In this document: positions 19,447 through 28,064 of the stretch, in pieces
Position numbering within the stretch: position 1 is the first letter of the stretch
How the letters are laid out: the number at the start of each line of letters is the position of its first letter
DNA from: an uncultured Rhizobium sp.
Lineage (GTDB): Bacteria > Pseudomonadota > Alphaproteobacteria > Rhizobiales > Rhizobiaceae
Reading direction: 5' to 3'
DNA length: 64,000 nt
NCBI GenBank assembly: GCA_945952415.1
Contig: CAMFIF010000009.1
Location: 109,653 to 173,652 of the forward strand
The notes under the pieces: model-generated
The model's input: the letters and a program-made list of their open reading frames with translations, nothing else
Database searches by the model: none
Told to the model about the DNA's origin: nothing
Made by a program: the position numbers and the translations under genes

Positions 19447-19659
19447 GGTCAGTCAGAGATGAATTCACCCGCCAATTGCCCCAGCCATATCGATTTTGTC
19501 AATGATTTCAAAATGGTAACCGCCTGCCCCATGACGGAACAGTGCAAGACTTCGGCAATAAAGTCGAATTCCTTCAAATTCTACCTATCGAGTTTATTCA
19601 TATAAAAGAAGTTGTCGATATACAGGCTATACCGTCGTATTTAAGGTGGAGCTATAAAA

Positions 19660-20004
19660 ATGAAACAGGATACTGGGATCAAGGCGCGGAAGGAAACACG
19701 CTCCGATGTTCGACTTTTCGGTCGGTTGAAGTATATGAATGCGGAAATTCTCTGCCGCGTGGTGGATCTCTCGGAACATGGCATCCGGCTGCAGCTGTCC
19801 GAGCCGCGGGAGCTGACGCCCGGCATTCCCGTCAGCTTCAATGGCCCGGAACTCGGGCACCTCAATGGGACCGTATCCTGGTATCGCGGCGGCACGGTGG
19901 GTCTGCGCCTCAAGCATACGACGAGCACCTATGCACAGGTCTCCTCCTATTTCCGCTTCTTCCACGAAGACATGAAGCCCGCACCCCGCGTGCTGCAGGC
20001 TTAA
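19660..20004 (+). CDS. PilZ domain protein (c-di-GMP receptor candidate)
   Basis: A 114-residue single-domain PilZ protein. The c-di-GMP-binding RxxxR motif is at residues 10-14 (RKETR), and the second motif D-x-S-x-x-G is at 36-41 (DLSEHG). Both binding motifs are intact, so it probably binds cyclic di-GMP and relays it to a partner such as motility or polysaccharide machinery. No partner gene is adjacent. A terminator for this gene appears to lie inside the 3' end of the convergent hisG. Confidence 0.87.
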   Translation: MKQDTGIKARKETRSDVRLFGRLKYMNAEILCRVVDLSEHGIRLQLSEPRELTPGIPVSFNGPELGHLNGTVSWYRGGTVGLRLKHTTSTYAQVSSYFRFFHEDMKPAPRVLQA

Positions 20005-20021
20005 AGCAGCCCGGCGCGGCC

Positions 20022-20717
20022 TTACAGTGCGGCGCGCACTTTCCCGATGATCTCGGAGACAAGCCCGCTGCCCGCGTGCGCGGGCTTTTTCGCGCGGACC
20101 AGACAGGCTTCCGATTTCAGGATCACCCCGTCATCGAGGATCTTCAGGTGGTTGGCGACCAGGGTCGAACCGGTGGACGTGATATCGACGATGATATCGG
20201 CCGAACCGGCTGCCGGTGCGCCCTCCGTTGCGCCGAGGCTTTCCACGATGCGGTAAAGCTGGATGCCGTGCTGGGCGGAGAAGAACTGCTGCGTCAGCCG
20301 CCAGTATTTGGTGGCAATGGCAAGCCGCCGGCCATGCCGGGCGCGGAAATCCGCCGCCACGTCGCCGAGATCGGCCATGGTGGCGACATCGAGCCAGATT
20401 TCCGGCACGGCAACCACCACATCCGCATGGCCGAAGCCGAGACGGGCGGCGATTTCCATCCGGCGATCCGCATCCGCCAGCCCCTCACGCACCAGGTCTT
20501 CTCCGGTCACGCCGAAATCCACACCGCCATTGCCGATTTCACGGGCGATTTCAGAAGCGGAAAGGAAGGCGATCTCGATATCGTCGCGCCCCTCGACCCG
20601 GCCGCGATAGTTGCGGTCGTTGCCGATGCCGGCGATCTTCAGGCCGGCGCGCTCGAAGATGGCGGAGGCATCGTCCTTCATCCGACCCTTGGAGGGCAGT
20701 GCGATGGTGATGGTCAT
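20022..20717 (-). CDS. hisG: ATP phosphoribosyltransferase, short form (HisG)
   Basis: A 231-residue HisG(S) enzyme starting [17 protein letters not shown]. It has [15 protein letters not shown] near residue 70 and the PRPP-binding loop [18 protein letters not shown] near residues 170-187. It catalyses the first step of histidine synthesis, joining ATP and PRPP. The short form lacks the regulatory C-terminal domain and needs HisZ, which is encoded immediately upstream with a 4-base ATGA overlap. Confidence 0.97.
   Translation of the reverse strand: MTITIALPSKGRMKDDASAIFERAGLKIAGIGNDRNYRGRVEGRDDIEIAFLSASEIAREIGNGGVDFGVTGEDLVREGLADADRRMEIAARLGFGHADVVVAVPEIWLDVATMADLGDVAADFRARHGRRLAIATKYWRLTQQFFSAQHGIQLYRIVESLGATEGAPAAGSADIIVDITSTGSTLVANHLKILDDGVILKSEACLVRAKKPAHAGSGLVSEIIGKVRAAL
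20070..20090 (+). terminator. Terminator for pilZ embedded in the hisG coding end
   Basis: GCCCGC (20070-20075) and GCGGGC (20080-20085) pair around a four-base loop and are followed by TTTTT on the + strand, 66 bases after the PilZ stop. The same bases encode hisG residues near its C-terminus. Confidence 0.65.
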
Positions 20718-21859
20718 GCCTGGCCTCCTGTCGCGCGGGCCGTTTCGATCCGGTCGAGCCAGAGGGCAAAGCCCACGGCTGGAATGGGGCGCTCGGCGCC
20801 CAGCAGCGTCAGCAGCCGGTCGAAGCGCCCGCCACCGGCCAGCACCGCGCCGCTTGCATCGGTCATCTCGAAAACGAGCCCGGTATAATAGTCCAGCGGA
20901 CGCCCGAAGGCGGCGCGATAGGTGATGCTGCCCGTCTCGACGCCGAGGCGGGCAAGGGCCGCCACACGCTCGCGGAAGCCATTGAGGGCCGAGCCGAGAT
21001 CGAGCCCCGCCCCTGCCGCAAAGCCATCAAGCGCCGCCGGTGCTTCCGACAGCGGAACCGAGAGCGAGAGGAAGCGCCGGAGAATGGCGATCTTTGCGGG
21101 GTCGAGCCGGGTTTTGGCCAGCGCCAGCTTCTGCTTCAGCCGCCGGGCAATATCCTCGGGGCTGCGGCTGGCATTGGTGGAATAGCCGGTTGCTGCCATG
21201 GTGCGGTCGATCCAGCCGATCAGGGCTGTCTCGTCACCGGCCTCAAGAAGGCTGCGCACTTCGTCCGTCAGGCCCGTCACCGGCTGCGGCTCGGCAAGCC
21301 GGGTGAGCCAGGTTTCGAGCTGCGCCATGTTTCCGAAGGCATGGATCAGGCGCTTCTGCCAGCCGGACGGCAGGCCAAGCGCCCCCACCACGGCCTCGAA
21401 AACCGCCTGATCGCCGAGAATGGTGGTGATCGCCCGACCCGGCAGCAGGGCGGCCAGAATGTCGAGCGCATCGCCGATCGCACGGCTGTCGGCCGCATCG
21501 GTCGCGGCATCGCCGAGATCCTCGATACCCGCCTGGTAGAACTCGTTGGGCCCCTCGCGCCGCTGGCGGAAGACCTCCCCCAGATAGGAATAGCGCCGCG
21601 GCGTGCCGGTGGCCGTTTCGATATGGCGCAGGCAGACGGGAATGGTGAATTCCGGCCGCAGGCAAAGGCTTGCCCCGGTCTCGCTTTCGGTCATGAAGAT
21701 CCGGCGGCGAAGGTCTTCGCCCGCCATGTCCAAAAAGGGCTCTGCCGGCTGGATCACGGCGGTATCGACCCGCTCCGTGCCGCGGGCAGCGAGCAGCCCG
21801 GAGAGTTCTGCCGCAAAGGCGGGAAGTTTCATCAGAGGCATGGGATGACCTCGGGACAT
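20714..21859 (-). CDS. hisZ: ATP phosphoribosyltransferase regulatory subunit HisZ
   Basis: A 381-residue HisRS-like protein without tRNA-charging function. It has class II motif 2-like [20 protein letters not shown] near residues 92-111 and the C-terminal [17 protein letters not shown]. It partners with short HisG to form the allosteric hetero-octamer controlled by histidine. The first ATG at 21859 is supported by GGGAGG about seven bases upstream. hisS lies further upstream on the same strand, but a 217-base gap containing an inverted repeat separates them. Confidence 0.95.
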   Translation of the reverse strand: MSRGHPMPLMKLPAFAAELSGLLAARGTERVDTAVIQPAEPFLDMAGEDLRRRIFMTESETGASLCLRPEFTIPVCLRHIETATGTPRRYSYLGEVFRQRREGPNEFYQAGIEDLGDAATDAADSRAIGDALDILAALLPGRAITTILGDQAVFEAVVGALGLPSGWQKRLIHAFGNMAQLETWLTRLAEPQPVTGLTDEVRSLLEAGDETALIGWIDRTMAATGYSTNASRSPEDIARRLKQKLALAKTRLDPAKIAILRRFLSLSVPLSEAPAALDGFAAGAGLDLGSALNGFRERVAALARLGVETGSITYRAAFGRPLDYYTGLVFEMTDASGAVLAGGGRFDRLLTLLGAERPIPAVGFALWLDRIETARATGGQA

Positions 21860-21898
21860 TGACGGCCTCCCTTCGGGAAGGAAGCACTGGCGGCAACC

Positions 21899-22059
21899 TT
21901 CCCCTCCCCCTTGTGGGGAGGGGTCAGGGGTGGGGGTATTTCCGCACGAAAAGAAAGGACTGTCCGGGCAAGGCGGGAGATATCATTCCTGCGCGCGACA
22001 GCGAGCCGTTGCGCCAAGATACCCCCACCCCTGGCCCCTCCCCACAAGGGGGAGGGGAA
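21899..22059. repeat. Long G+C-rich inverted repeat (41-bp arms, 79-bp spacer)
   Basis: Arms at 21899-21939 and 22019-22059 are reverse complements at 40 of 41 positions. Each arm itself contains a smaller palindrome (CCCTCCCC ... GGGGAGGG around CTTGT). It fills the gap between hisZ and hisS. Repeats of this composition are scattered between genes in Rhizobiaceae genomes; as RNA it would form a very stable hairpin. No transposase or clear target duplication is visible. Confidence 0.88.
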
Positions 22060-22076
22060 AGCCCTAGGCAACATGT

Positions 22077-23591
22077 TCACTTCGCCCTCGCCCGGTCCTC
22101 TGCCTGTTCGGCGAGGATGCGCTTGACGGTTTCCACAAGCTCGGCTTCCGGCACGGTGACCTGGGCCACGCGCGCCTCGCGCCAGGTGGCGTTGTCCTCG
22201 ATCTCGCCGGAAAGGCGCTTGCCCTCGATCAGGTCCTTGATCTGCACGACGCCCGAGGCGCGCTCGTCGCCGCCCTGGATGATCGCGACGGGGGAGCCAC
22301 GGCGGTCGGCATATTTCAGCTGGTTGCCGAACTTCTTCCAGTTGCCCTGGTACATCTCGGCGCGGATGCCTTCATTGCGCAGCGCCTGGGTGAAGCGCTG
22401 GTAGCGGCCCATCGCCTCCACATCGCCATCCATGACCGTAACGAGGACAGGTGCGAGCACCTCGTCCTGCCCGAGCTTGCCGAGGTTCTTCAGCGCCGTC
22501 ATCAGGCGCGAGACGCCGATGGAGAAGCCCGTGGCCGGCACCGGCTGGCCCATGAAGCGCGAGACCAGCCCGTCATAGCGCCCGCCGCCGCCGACCGAAC
22601 CGAAGACGACCTTCTCACCCTTCTCGTTGGTGACGTCGAAGGTGAGCTCGGCCTCATAGACCGGGCCGGTGTAATATTCGAGGCCGCGCACGACGGAGGG
22701 ATCGATCTTGATGCGGCTGCTGTCATAGCCGGCACCCGACACCAGCGCGCCGATGAGGTTCAGTTCCTCGACGCCTTCGGCACCCCTAGACGTACCTGCC
22801 ACAAGCGCCGCCAGCGCATCCGCGCTTTCCGCATAATTCTTGATACCGACGAAGAAGAGAACCTTGCCGATCTGCTCCTCATTCAGCCCCGCACCCTTGG
22901 TGAAGTCGCCGCTTTCGTCCTTGCGGCCCTCGCCGAGCAGCAGGCGCACGCCTTCCTCGCCGAACTTGTCCAGCTTGTCGATGGCGCGCAGCACGTTCAG
23001 CCGCCGGGCGCCGTTCTCGTCACCGCCGAGGCCGATCGCTTCCATCACGCCGTCCAAAACCTTGCGGTTGTTGACGCGGATCACGTAATCGCCGCGCTTG
23101 ATGCCGAGGGCCTCCAGCGTATCGGCCATCATCATGCACATTTCCGCATCCGACTGGACGCCGGGGGCGCCGACGCTGTCGGCATCGAACTGCATGAACT
23201 GGCGGAAACGGCCGGGGCCGGGCTTTTCGTTGCGGAAGACATAGCCCGCACGATAGGTGCGGTAGGGCAGCTGGATCTCGTTGAAGTTCTCGGCCACGTG
23301 GCGGGCGAGCGGCGCGGTCAGGTCATAGCGCAGGCTCATCCACTGGTCGTCGTCGTCCTGCAGCGAGAACACGCCCTCATTCGGCCGGTCGCTGTCGGGC
23401 AGGAACTTGCCCAGCGCATCCGTATACTCGAAGAGCGGGGTCTCGACCGGATCGAAACCGTAGCGCTCGTAGACCGCCTTGATCTTCGCCACCATCTCCT
23501 CGACGGCGCGGATATCGCCGGCATGGCGATCGACAAAACCACGAGGCAAGCGGGCTTTCAGCTTCTGCGGTTTCTTTGACTTTTCGCTCAT
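22077..23591 (-). CDS. hisS: Histidine--tRNA ligase
   Basis: A 504-residue class II synthetase. Motif 2 is in [22 protein letters not shown] near residues 120-141. The histidine A-type motif is [12 protein letters not shown] near residue 300, and motif 3 is in [13 protein letters not shown]. The C-terminal anticodon-binding domain follows. It charges tRNA-His. It heads the hisS-hisZ-hisG cluster, an arrangement seen in other rhizobia, although the intervening palindrome may attenuate transcription into hisZG. Confidence 0.97.
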   Translation of the reverse strand: MSEKSKKPQKLKARLPRGFVDRHAGDIRAVEEMVAKIKAVYERYGFDPVETPLFEYTDALGKFLPDSDRPNEGVFSLQDDDDQWMSLRYDLTAPLARHVAENFNEIQLPYRTYRAGYVFRNEKPGPGRFRQFMQFDADSVGAPGVQSDAEMCMMMADTLEALGIKRGDYVIRVNNRKVLDGVMEAIGLGGDENGARRLNVLRAIDKLDKFGEEGVRLLLGEGRKDESGDFTKGAGLNEEQIGKVLFFVGIKNYAESADALAALVAGTSRGAEGVEELNLIGALVSGAGYDSSRIKIDPSVVRGLEYYTGPVYEAELTFDVTNEKGEKVVFGSVGGGGRYDGLVSRFMGQPVPATGFSIGVSRLMTALKNLGKLGQDEVLAPVLVTVMDGDVEAMGRYQRFTQALRNEGIRAEMYQGNWKKFGNQLKYADRRGSPVAIIQGGDERASGVVQIKDLIEGKRLSGEIEDNATWREARVAQVTVPEAELVETVKRILAEQAEDRARAK

Positions 23592-23757
23592 GTCGGGACT
23601 CTTGTTTACCGAGGCTTTCTGTTCGTGCGGTTCCTAGCGGATTGAGCCCGCAGCGGCAAGGGCGGAGGGCGTTTTAGAAGCGCGTGAAAGGCCGCTGGCC
23701 TTGCCGCCTTGAAAGGACTATGATCAGGCCATTGCAAGCAGCCGATGCGAGGACCGC

Positions 23758-24027
23758 ATGAGCCAGCCATTCGATATTCCGGAAGACCTTTTCAAACGGG
23801 CCGAAGCCGCCGCCGCCGGGAAGGGCGAGCCGGTGCGCCATTTTATCCTCGATGCCATCCTGGAAGCCGTAGAGGACATGGAAGACCTCAAGGCTGCCGA
23901 GGAAGCGCTGGAACGCATCCGCAATGGCGAGGACCAATATTACACACTGGACGAATTGGGGGAGTTCATTGAAGTGGAAAGTCATCGTATCGGAACCGGC
24001 GAAAAAGCAGTTTACAAAGCTTCCTGA
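23758..24027 (+). CDS. RHH/RelB-like antitoxin
   Basis: An 89-residue acidic protein. The N-terminal DNA-binding-like segment FDIPEDLFKRAEAAAAGKGEPVRHFILDAIL is typical of ribbon-helix-helix antitoxins. It is followed by a helix (AEEALERIRNGEDQYYTLDELGEF) that resembles the toxin-wrapping region. GAGGA precedes the ATG. The last 19 or so residues are read in the same DNA that starts the toxin in another frame, so the antitoxin tail overlaps the toxin by 59 bases. It probably represses this operon and neutralises the RelE-type partner. Confidence 0.75.
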   Translation: MSQPFDIPEDLFKRAEAAAAGKGEPVRHFILDAILEAVEDMEDLKAAEEALERIRNGEDQYYTLDELGEFIEVESHRIGTGEKAVYKAS

Positions 24028-24229
24028 CCAGATCGCCCGACGCATTCTCGATTTTCTGCGGGCTCTCGAAACAAGGGATAATCCGCGTACGAGAGCCAAG
24101 GCTCTGGTCGGCGAGAAGAACAAATGGCGATACCGCGTCGGCGACTACCGGATCATCTGCGAGATCCGCGACCGGGAACTCGTCGTGCTGGTCCTCGAAA
24201 TCGGGAACAGGAAGAATATCTATCGATGA
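23969..24229 (+). CDS. RelE/ParE-type toxin with TTG start
   Basis: An 86-residue basic toxin. It has KVIVSEPAKKQFTKLPDQIARRI at the start, the GEKNKWRYRVGDYRIICEI core and the GNRKNIYR end, which are hallmark RelE/ParE features. RelE toxins cleave mRNA on the ribosome; ParE inhibits gyrase, and the sequence alone does not separate them with certainty. TTG 23969 is chosen because GGGGGAG lies five bases upstream and the translated start matches family starts. The stop overlaps the next gene start (ATGA). Confidence 0.82.
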   Translation: MKWKVIVSEPAKKQFTKLPDQIARRILDFLRALETRDNPRTRAKALVGEKNKWRYRVGDYRIICEIRDRELVVLVLEIGNRKNIYR

Positions 24230-25020
24230 TCCTCGAAGCGCTGAACTATGCGGCAAGCTGGCCACTCACGCCGCGTGCCTTTCGTCCGTTTCTCTCCTCT
24301 TCCGTCAGTCTCTGGTCGCGTGCGCAGCGCTGCGCGGCCGAGTGGAGAGGGCATGAGGAGAATACGAGACGGGCGGTTGCCGAGACCGTCGCCCGGCTGC
24401 CGATGCGCCGCAGCTGCGTGGTGCTCGGCTCCGGCCTGATGCGCGACATGCCGGTTCGCCTGCTCGGGGAGGCCTTCGATACGGTCATCCTCGTCGATCT
24501 CGTGCATCTTGCCAGCACGCGCGTGCGGCTCTCGCGGCAGGGCGGGCGTACTTTCCGCCTCATCCACCGGGATGTGTCCGGTTTCGAGGCGATCAGGAAG
24601 GGAGAAGCGGCAGACCCCCTCGCCTTTCTCGCCCAGGTTCCCTATCTCGATCTGGTGATTTCGGCGAACCTTCTCTCCCAGCTTGCCATCGGTGCCGGTC
24701 GGCGGCTGGACAGGGATGAACCCGGATTGGGCGACGAAGCCCGGGAGGCATTGCTCCGGAGGGTGGTCGAGGCGCATCTGGAAGGGCTTCAGGGGCTCTC
24801 CTGCCCTGCCCTTCTCGTCAGCGATGTCGGATTCGAGATCGTCAACCGGCAGGGCGCCGTGGAAGATCGGGTGGATCTGACCCATGGAGCGACGCTGCCG
24901 GAAGCAGAGAAAAGCTGGGACTGGCCGGTTGCACCGATGGGAGAAGCCAGCAAGAATTATGCGCTGCGGCACCGGGTGATCGCCCATCTTTTCCACGCCC
25001 CGCGGAGACCGACGCCATGA
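24226..25020 (+). CDS. Conserved hypothetical protein, translationally coupled to the toxin gene
   Basis: A 264-residue protein of unknown function. A Rossmann-like pattern CVVLGSGLMRDMPVRLL (near residue 65) followed by TVILVDLVHLASTRVRL suggests a nucleotide-fold protein, possibly a methyltransferase-like fold, but no diagnostic SAM motif is clear. ATG 24226 overlaps the toxin stop by four bases, and the gene end overlaps the next ATG. The four genes from 23758 to 25727 therefore form one tightly packed unit. Whether it belongs functionally with the HAD hydrolase is unknown. Confidence 0.7.
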   Translation: MILEALNYAASWPLTPRAFRPFLSSSVSLWSRAQRCAAEWRGHEENTRRAVAETVARLPMRRSCVVLGSGLMRDMPVRLLGEAFDTVILVDLVHLASTRVRLSRQGGRTFRLIHRDVSGFEAIRKGEAADPLAFLAQVPYLDLVISANLLSQLAIGAGRRLDRDEPGLGDEAREALLRRVVEAHLEGLQGLSCPALLVSDVGFEIVNRQGAVEDRVDLTHGATLPEAEKSWDWPVAPMGEASKNYALRHRVIAHLFHAPRRPTP

Positions 25021-25727
25021 TGAGCCTGCGCAAGATTACCACAATCGGCTTCGATGCGGATGACACGCTCTGGCAGAACGAACAGTTCTACCGGCTGACC
25101 GAACAGCAGTTCACGAACCTTCTGAGCGACTATGCCGAGGGGGAGCATGTCTCTGCCCGGCTTCTGGAGGCGGAGAAGCGGAACCTGGCCTATTACGGTT
25201 TTGGCATCAAAGGCTTCACGCTGTCGATGATCGAGACCGCCATCGAGATCACCGACGGCCGGGTGCCGGCGACGGTGATCGGCGAGATCCTGGGCATCGG
25301 GCGGGAATTGCTGAAGCATCCGGTCGAGACCATGCCCCATGCGCGGGAGGTGCTGGAGGCGCTCCGGGGCGAATATTACCTCGTGCTGATCACCAAGGGC
25401 GATCTCTTCGACCAGGAGCGGAAGCTCGCGCAATCCGGTCTCGGCGATTTCTTCGATGCGGTGGAGATCGTGTCCGACAAGTCGCCCACCACCTATCGGC
25501 GGATCTTTTCCCGGGCAACCGGCGGACCGGATTGCGCGGCCATGGTGGGCAATTCGCTGAAATCGGATATCGTGCCGGCCCTTGCCGCCGGCGCCTGGGG
25601 CATTTTCGTGCCGCATGCGCTCACCTGGGTGCTCGAACATGTGGAGGCACCCCGGGATGCGCCGCGCTTCCGGGAGATCGCCGATCTCGGCGGGCTGTTG
25701 CCCCTGCTTTCGGACATTGCCTGCTGA
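25017..25727 (+). CDS. HAD family hydrolase
   Basis: A 236-residue HAD phosphatase. Motif I is GFDADDTLWQ near residues 10-19, motif II LITKGD near residue 124, and motif IV MVGNSLKSDIVPALAAG near residue 177. The cap domain lies between motifs I and II. It dephosphorylates a small metabolite that cannot be inferred. The start overlaps the preceding gene's stop (ATGATG at 25017, either ATG possible). It converges on the gene ending at 25728 with no gap. Confidence 0.88.
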   Translation: MMSLRKITTIGFDADDTLWQNEQFYRLTEQQFTNLLSDYAEGEHVSARLLEAEKRNLAYYGFGIKGFTLSMIETAIEITDGRVPATVIGEILGIGRELLKHPVETMPHAREVLEALRGEYYLVLITKGDLFDQERKLAQSGLGDFFDAVEIVSDKSPTTYRRIFSRATGGPDCAAMVGNSLKSDIVPALAAGAWGIFVPHALTWVLEHVEAPRDAPRFREIADLGGLLPLLSDIAC

Positions 25728-26174
25728 TTATTGCGGGGTCACCGTGATGGAATAGGGTGCGCCCAGCCCGCGCCGCGGCGACATTCGGGCATAGTAGGGA
25801 CGGATGATCCAGACCGCGTCCTTGTCCGACGTCAGCACCTTGTCGGCCTCCTGCCCCTGTACGGAGAAGAGCTCGTCCTCGTCCTCGCCATTTTCGTCGA
25901 AGATCACCAGACCGATGAAATTGTTGCGCGGCTTGAACTGGAAACGGAAGGACTGGCCGGCCTTGACTTCCAGGCTGTAGACGACGCCCCGCCCGTCCCG
26001 CGTCCAGCCGGAGAGCGTGAGCGGTCCTTTGAGCGGCAGGGCAATCGCCTGCAGGCGCTCGCCCGGATAGAGCTCGTAAGCGGCATGGGCGGACCCGGCC
26101 GCCGTGCCGAGCGCGGCAGCGGTGAGGAGCAGCCCCAGAAGGGCCCGGCGGGAAAGAGCGGTTCTTGCGGTCAT
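25728..26174 (-). CDS. Tat-type exported protein of unknown function
   Basis: A 148-residue protein starting MTARTALSRRALLGLLLTAAA, a twin-arginine-like signal followed by a cleavable AHA site near residue 30. The mature part is beta-rich (YSLEVKAGQSFRFQFKPRNNFIGLVIFDENGEDED), suggesting a small periplasmic sandwich domain. No family is recognised. ATG 26174 is chosen because it gives the signal peptide; the longer open frame upstream overlaps tag and is unlikely. Confidence 0.65.
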   Translation of the reverse strand: MTARTALSRRALLGLLLTAAALGTAAGSAHAAYELYPGERLQAIALPLKGPLTLSGWTRDGRGVVYSLEVKAGQSFRFQFKPRNNFIGLVIFDENGEDEDELFSVQGQEADKVLTSDKDAVWIIRPYYARMSPRRGLGAPYSITVTPQ

Positions 26175-26211
26175 GGTGCCATCCGAATGTGCCCTTTCGG
26201 CTCCGGCGCCG

Positions 26212-26856
26212 TCAAGCCCGTGCCGGACGGGTGAATGCGACCCGCAGTCTTTCGATCTCAGGCCGGCAGTGGCACCCCTCCAGATGATCGTTGACGAGGC
26301 CCATGGCCTGCATGAAGGCATAGACGGTGGTGGGGCCGACAAAGGTCCAGCCCCGCTTCTTCAGATCCCTGGAAAGCCGCACGGAAATATCGGTTGTGGG
26401 ATTGGCCCGCAGGGTTTCGCGGTCCATGCGAAGGGGGCGCTCGGAGGGCTTCGGTTCCCAGGACCAGAAATAGGCGGCCAACGAGCCCTGTTCCGCTGCA
26501 AGCTCGATTGCCCTGCGGGCATTGTTGATGGTGGAGACGATCTTGCCGCGATGCCTGATGATGCCGGGATCGGCCACCAGCCGCTCGACATCCGCCTCGG
26601 TAAAGGCGGCCACGCGGTGGAAATCGAAACCGGCAAAGGCTTGCCGGAAATTCTCCCGCTTGCGCAGGATGGTGAGCCAGGAAAGACCGGACTGGAAGCC
26701 CTCCAGGCAGATCTTCTCGAAGAGACGGATGTCACTCGTCACCGGCCGGCCCCATTCCTCATCGTGGTAGCGGCGGTAATCCTCAAGGCCCCCATACCAG
26801 AAGCAGCGGCCGAGACCGTCGGTCTCGCGGATGATTCCATCGATTTCTTCAAACAT
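26212..26856 (-). CDS. tag: DNA-3-methyladenine glycosylase I
   Basis: A 214-residue Tag-family base-excision enzyme. It has GRCFWYGG, then YHDEEWGRPV (the zinc-ligand His and the conserved EEWG), the helix-hairpin region FQSGLSWLTILRKRENFR near residue 54, and C-terminal zinc ligands in NDHLEGCHC. It removes 3-methyladenine from alkylated DNA. ATG 26856 (MFEEIDG) with AGGA upstream is preferred; an ATG at 26907 would add 17 residues. Confidence 0.92.
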   Translation of the reverse strand: MFEEIDGIIRETDGLGRCFWYGGLEDYRRYHDEEWGRPVTSDIRLFEKICLEGFQSGLSWLTILRKRENFRQAFAGFDFHRVAAFTEADVERLVADPGIIRHRGKIVSTINNARRAIELAAEQGSLAAYFWSWEPKPSERPLRMDRETLRANPTTDISVRLSRDLKKRGWTFVGPTTVYAFMQAMGLVNDHLEGCHCRPEIERLRVAFTRPARA

Positions 26857-27115
26857 AGGTTGTCCTTCGGCCCCCAGCGACGGGCGGTTTTCCGCCTGAA
26901 CGGTCATTTTTACCCTCTGCTTACCCTGTTTCCACACCGGGCGCTAACCCTGACAAAGGGTTTATGCAACCGGTTAAAGGCAAGCGGTCCCGCGTTAACC
27001 CTTATCTTGCGGATGGTTGCCACCATGGCGGCAAAGGAAGCCGGCCGTCCACCCGGATTCCGCCTTTTTGTCCGGGTCGCCGGAGCCCATCCGGCCGTTT
27101 GTTGCGAGTTTGCCC

Positions 27116-27940
27116 ATGCTGAAGAAAGCCGCCGCCCTTCTCCTTGCCCTCACCACGCTGTCGCCGCTTCCGGCGGAAGCGGGTAAAAGATACCAGGCGG
27201 GCGCGCCCGTCATGGTCAGCCCCTCGCTGACAGGGCCCTGGATCATGCAACTCGGCCAGGGCGGGCGCGTGGTCTATTCCACACGGCAGGTTGTATACCG
27301 CCCGATGCTGTTCCAGAACGCCCAGCAGCGCAGGGTCGTGGTCTATCGCCAGCCGCAGTCGCTCTTCGGCCAGGCCTTCCGGCCGATGCGCCCTGTGGCC
27401 CAGCCGCAGCCCGTCAACCCGGCCAATCCGGCGGCGCAGCCGGTGGCCTTCGCCCCGGCGCAGGAGCCGGTGCGCCGGCAAATCGACCCCGCCTACCTGC
27501 CGCAGGACGTGGCCTATGAGACGGCCGAAAGACCCGGCACGATCGTGATCGATACGAACAACCGCTTCCTCTATCTGGTGACCGGCGAAGGCCAGGCCCG
27601 CCGCTATGGCGTCGGCGTCGGCAAGCCGGGCTTCGAATGGCGCGGCACGCATCGCATCACCCGCAAGCAGGAATGGCCGACCTGGAACCCGCCATCGGAA
27701 ATGCGCGCCCGCGAGGCGGCAAAGGGGCATATCCTGCCCGCCAGCATGGAGGGTGGCATCGGCAATCCGCTCGGCGCGCGTGCCATGTATCTCGGCTCGA
27801 CGCTTTACCGTATCCACGGCACCAATGCGCCCTGGACCATCGGCTTTGCGGTTTCCTCCGGCTGCATCCGCATGCGCAACGAGGACGTGGTCGACCTCTA
27901 TGAGCGGGTCAAGGTGGGCACGAAGGTGATCGTGCTCTGA
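27116..27940 (+). CDS. L,D-transpeptidase (YkuD domain), first of tandem pair
   Basis: A 274-residue exported protein. A signal peptide (MLKKAAALLLALTTLSPLPAEA) is followed by a Gln/Pro-rich linker of about 110 residues. The YkuD domain has RPGTIVIDTNNRFLYLV and the catalytic HGTN...SSGCIRM with the nucleophile Cys near residue 251. It makes 3-3 peptidoglycan cross-links or attaches proteins to peptidoglycan in the periplasm. A second, shorter copy follows 124 bases downstream with a nearly identical catalytic core. Confidence 0.92.
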   Translation: MLKKAAALLLALTTLSPLPAEAGKRYQAGAPVMVSPSLTGPWIMQLGQGGRVVYSTRQVVYRPMLFQNAQQRRVVVYRQPQSLFGQAFRPMRPVAQPQPVNPANPAAQPVAFAPAQEPVRRQIDPAYLPQDVAYETAERPGTIVIDTNNRFLYLVTGEGQARRYGVGVGKPGFEWRGTHRITRKQEWPTWNPPSEMRAREAAKGHILPASMEGGIGNPLGARAMYLGSTLYRIHGTNAPWTIGFAVSSGCIRMRNEDVVDLYERVKVGTKVIVL

Positions 27941-28064
27941 TTTTCGGCGCTTTTGGCGGGTTTTGGCGGCCAAAAGGGCTGATCGACCCTTGCGATTTCG
28001 CAAATCCGCTTTAGCGTTTCGAGGGGAGCGACCGGGCGATCTCCGGTTCTGGAAGGGTTAAGTC

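Noticed and set aside
21832..22126. Short frames with PPxLTPPHKGEG repeats on both strands
   Set aside because: They are translations of the inverted repeat at 21899-22059, not genes.
27950..27976. CTTTTGGC/GCCAAAAG hairpin between the L,D-transpeptidases
   Set aside because: A stem of 8 bp without a following T-run; too weak to call a terminator.
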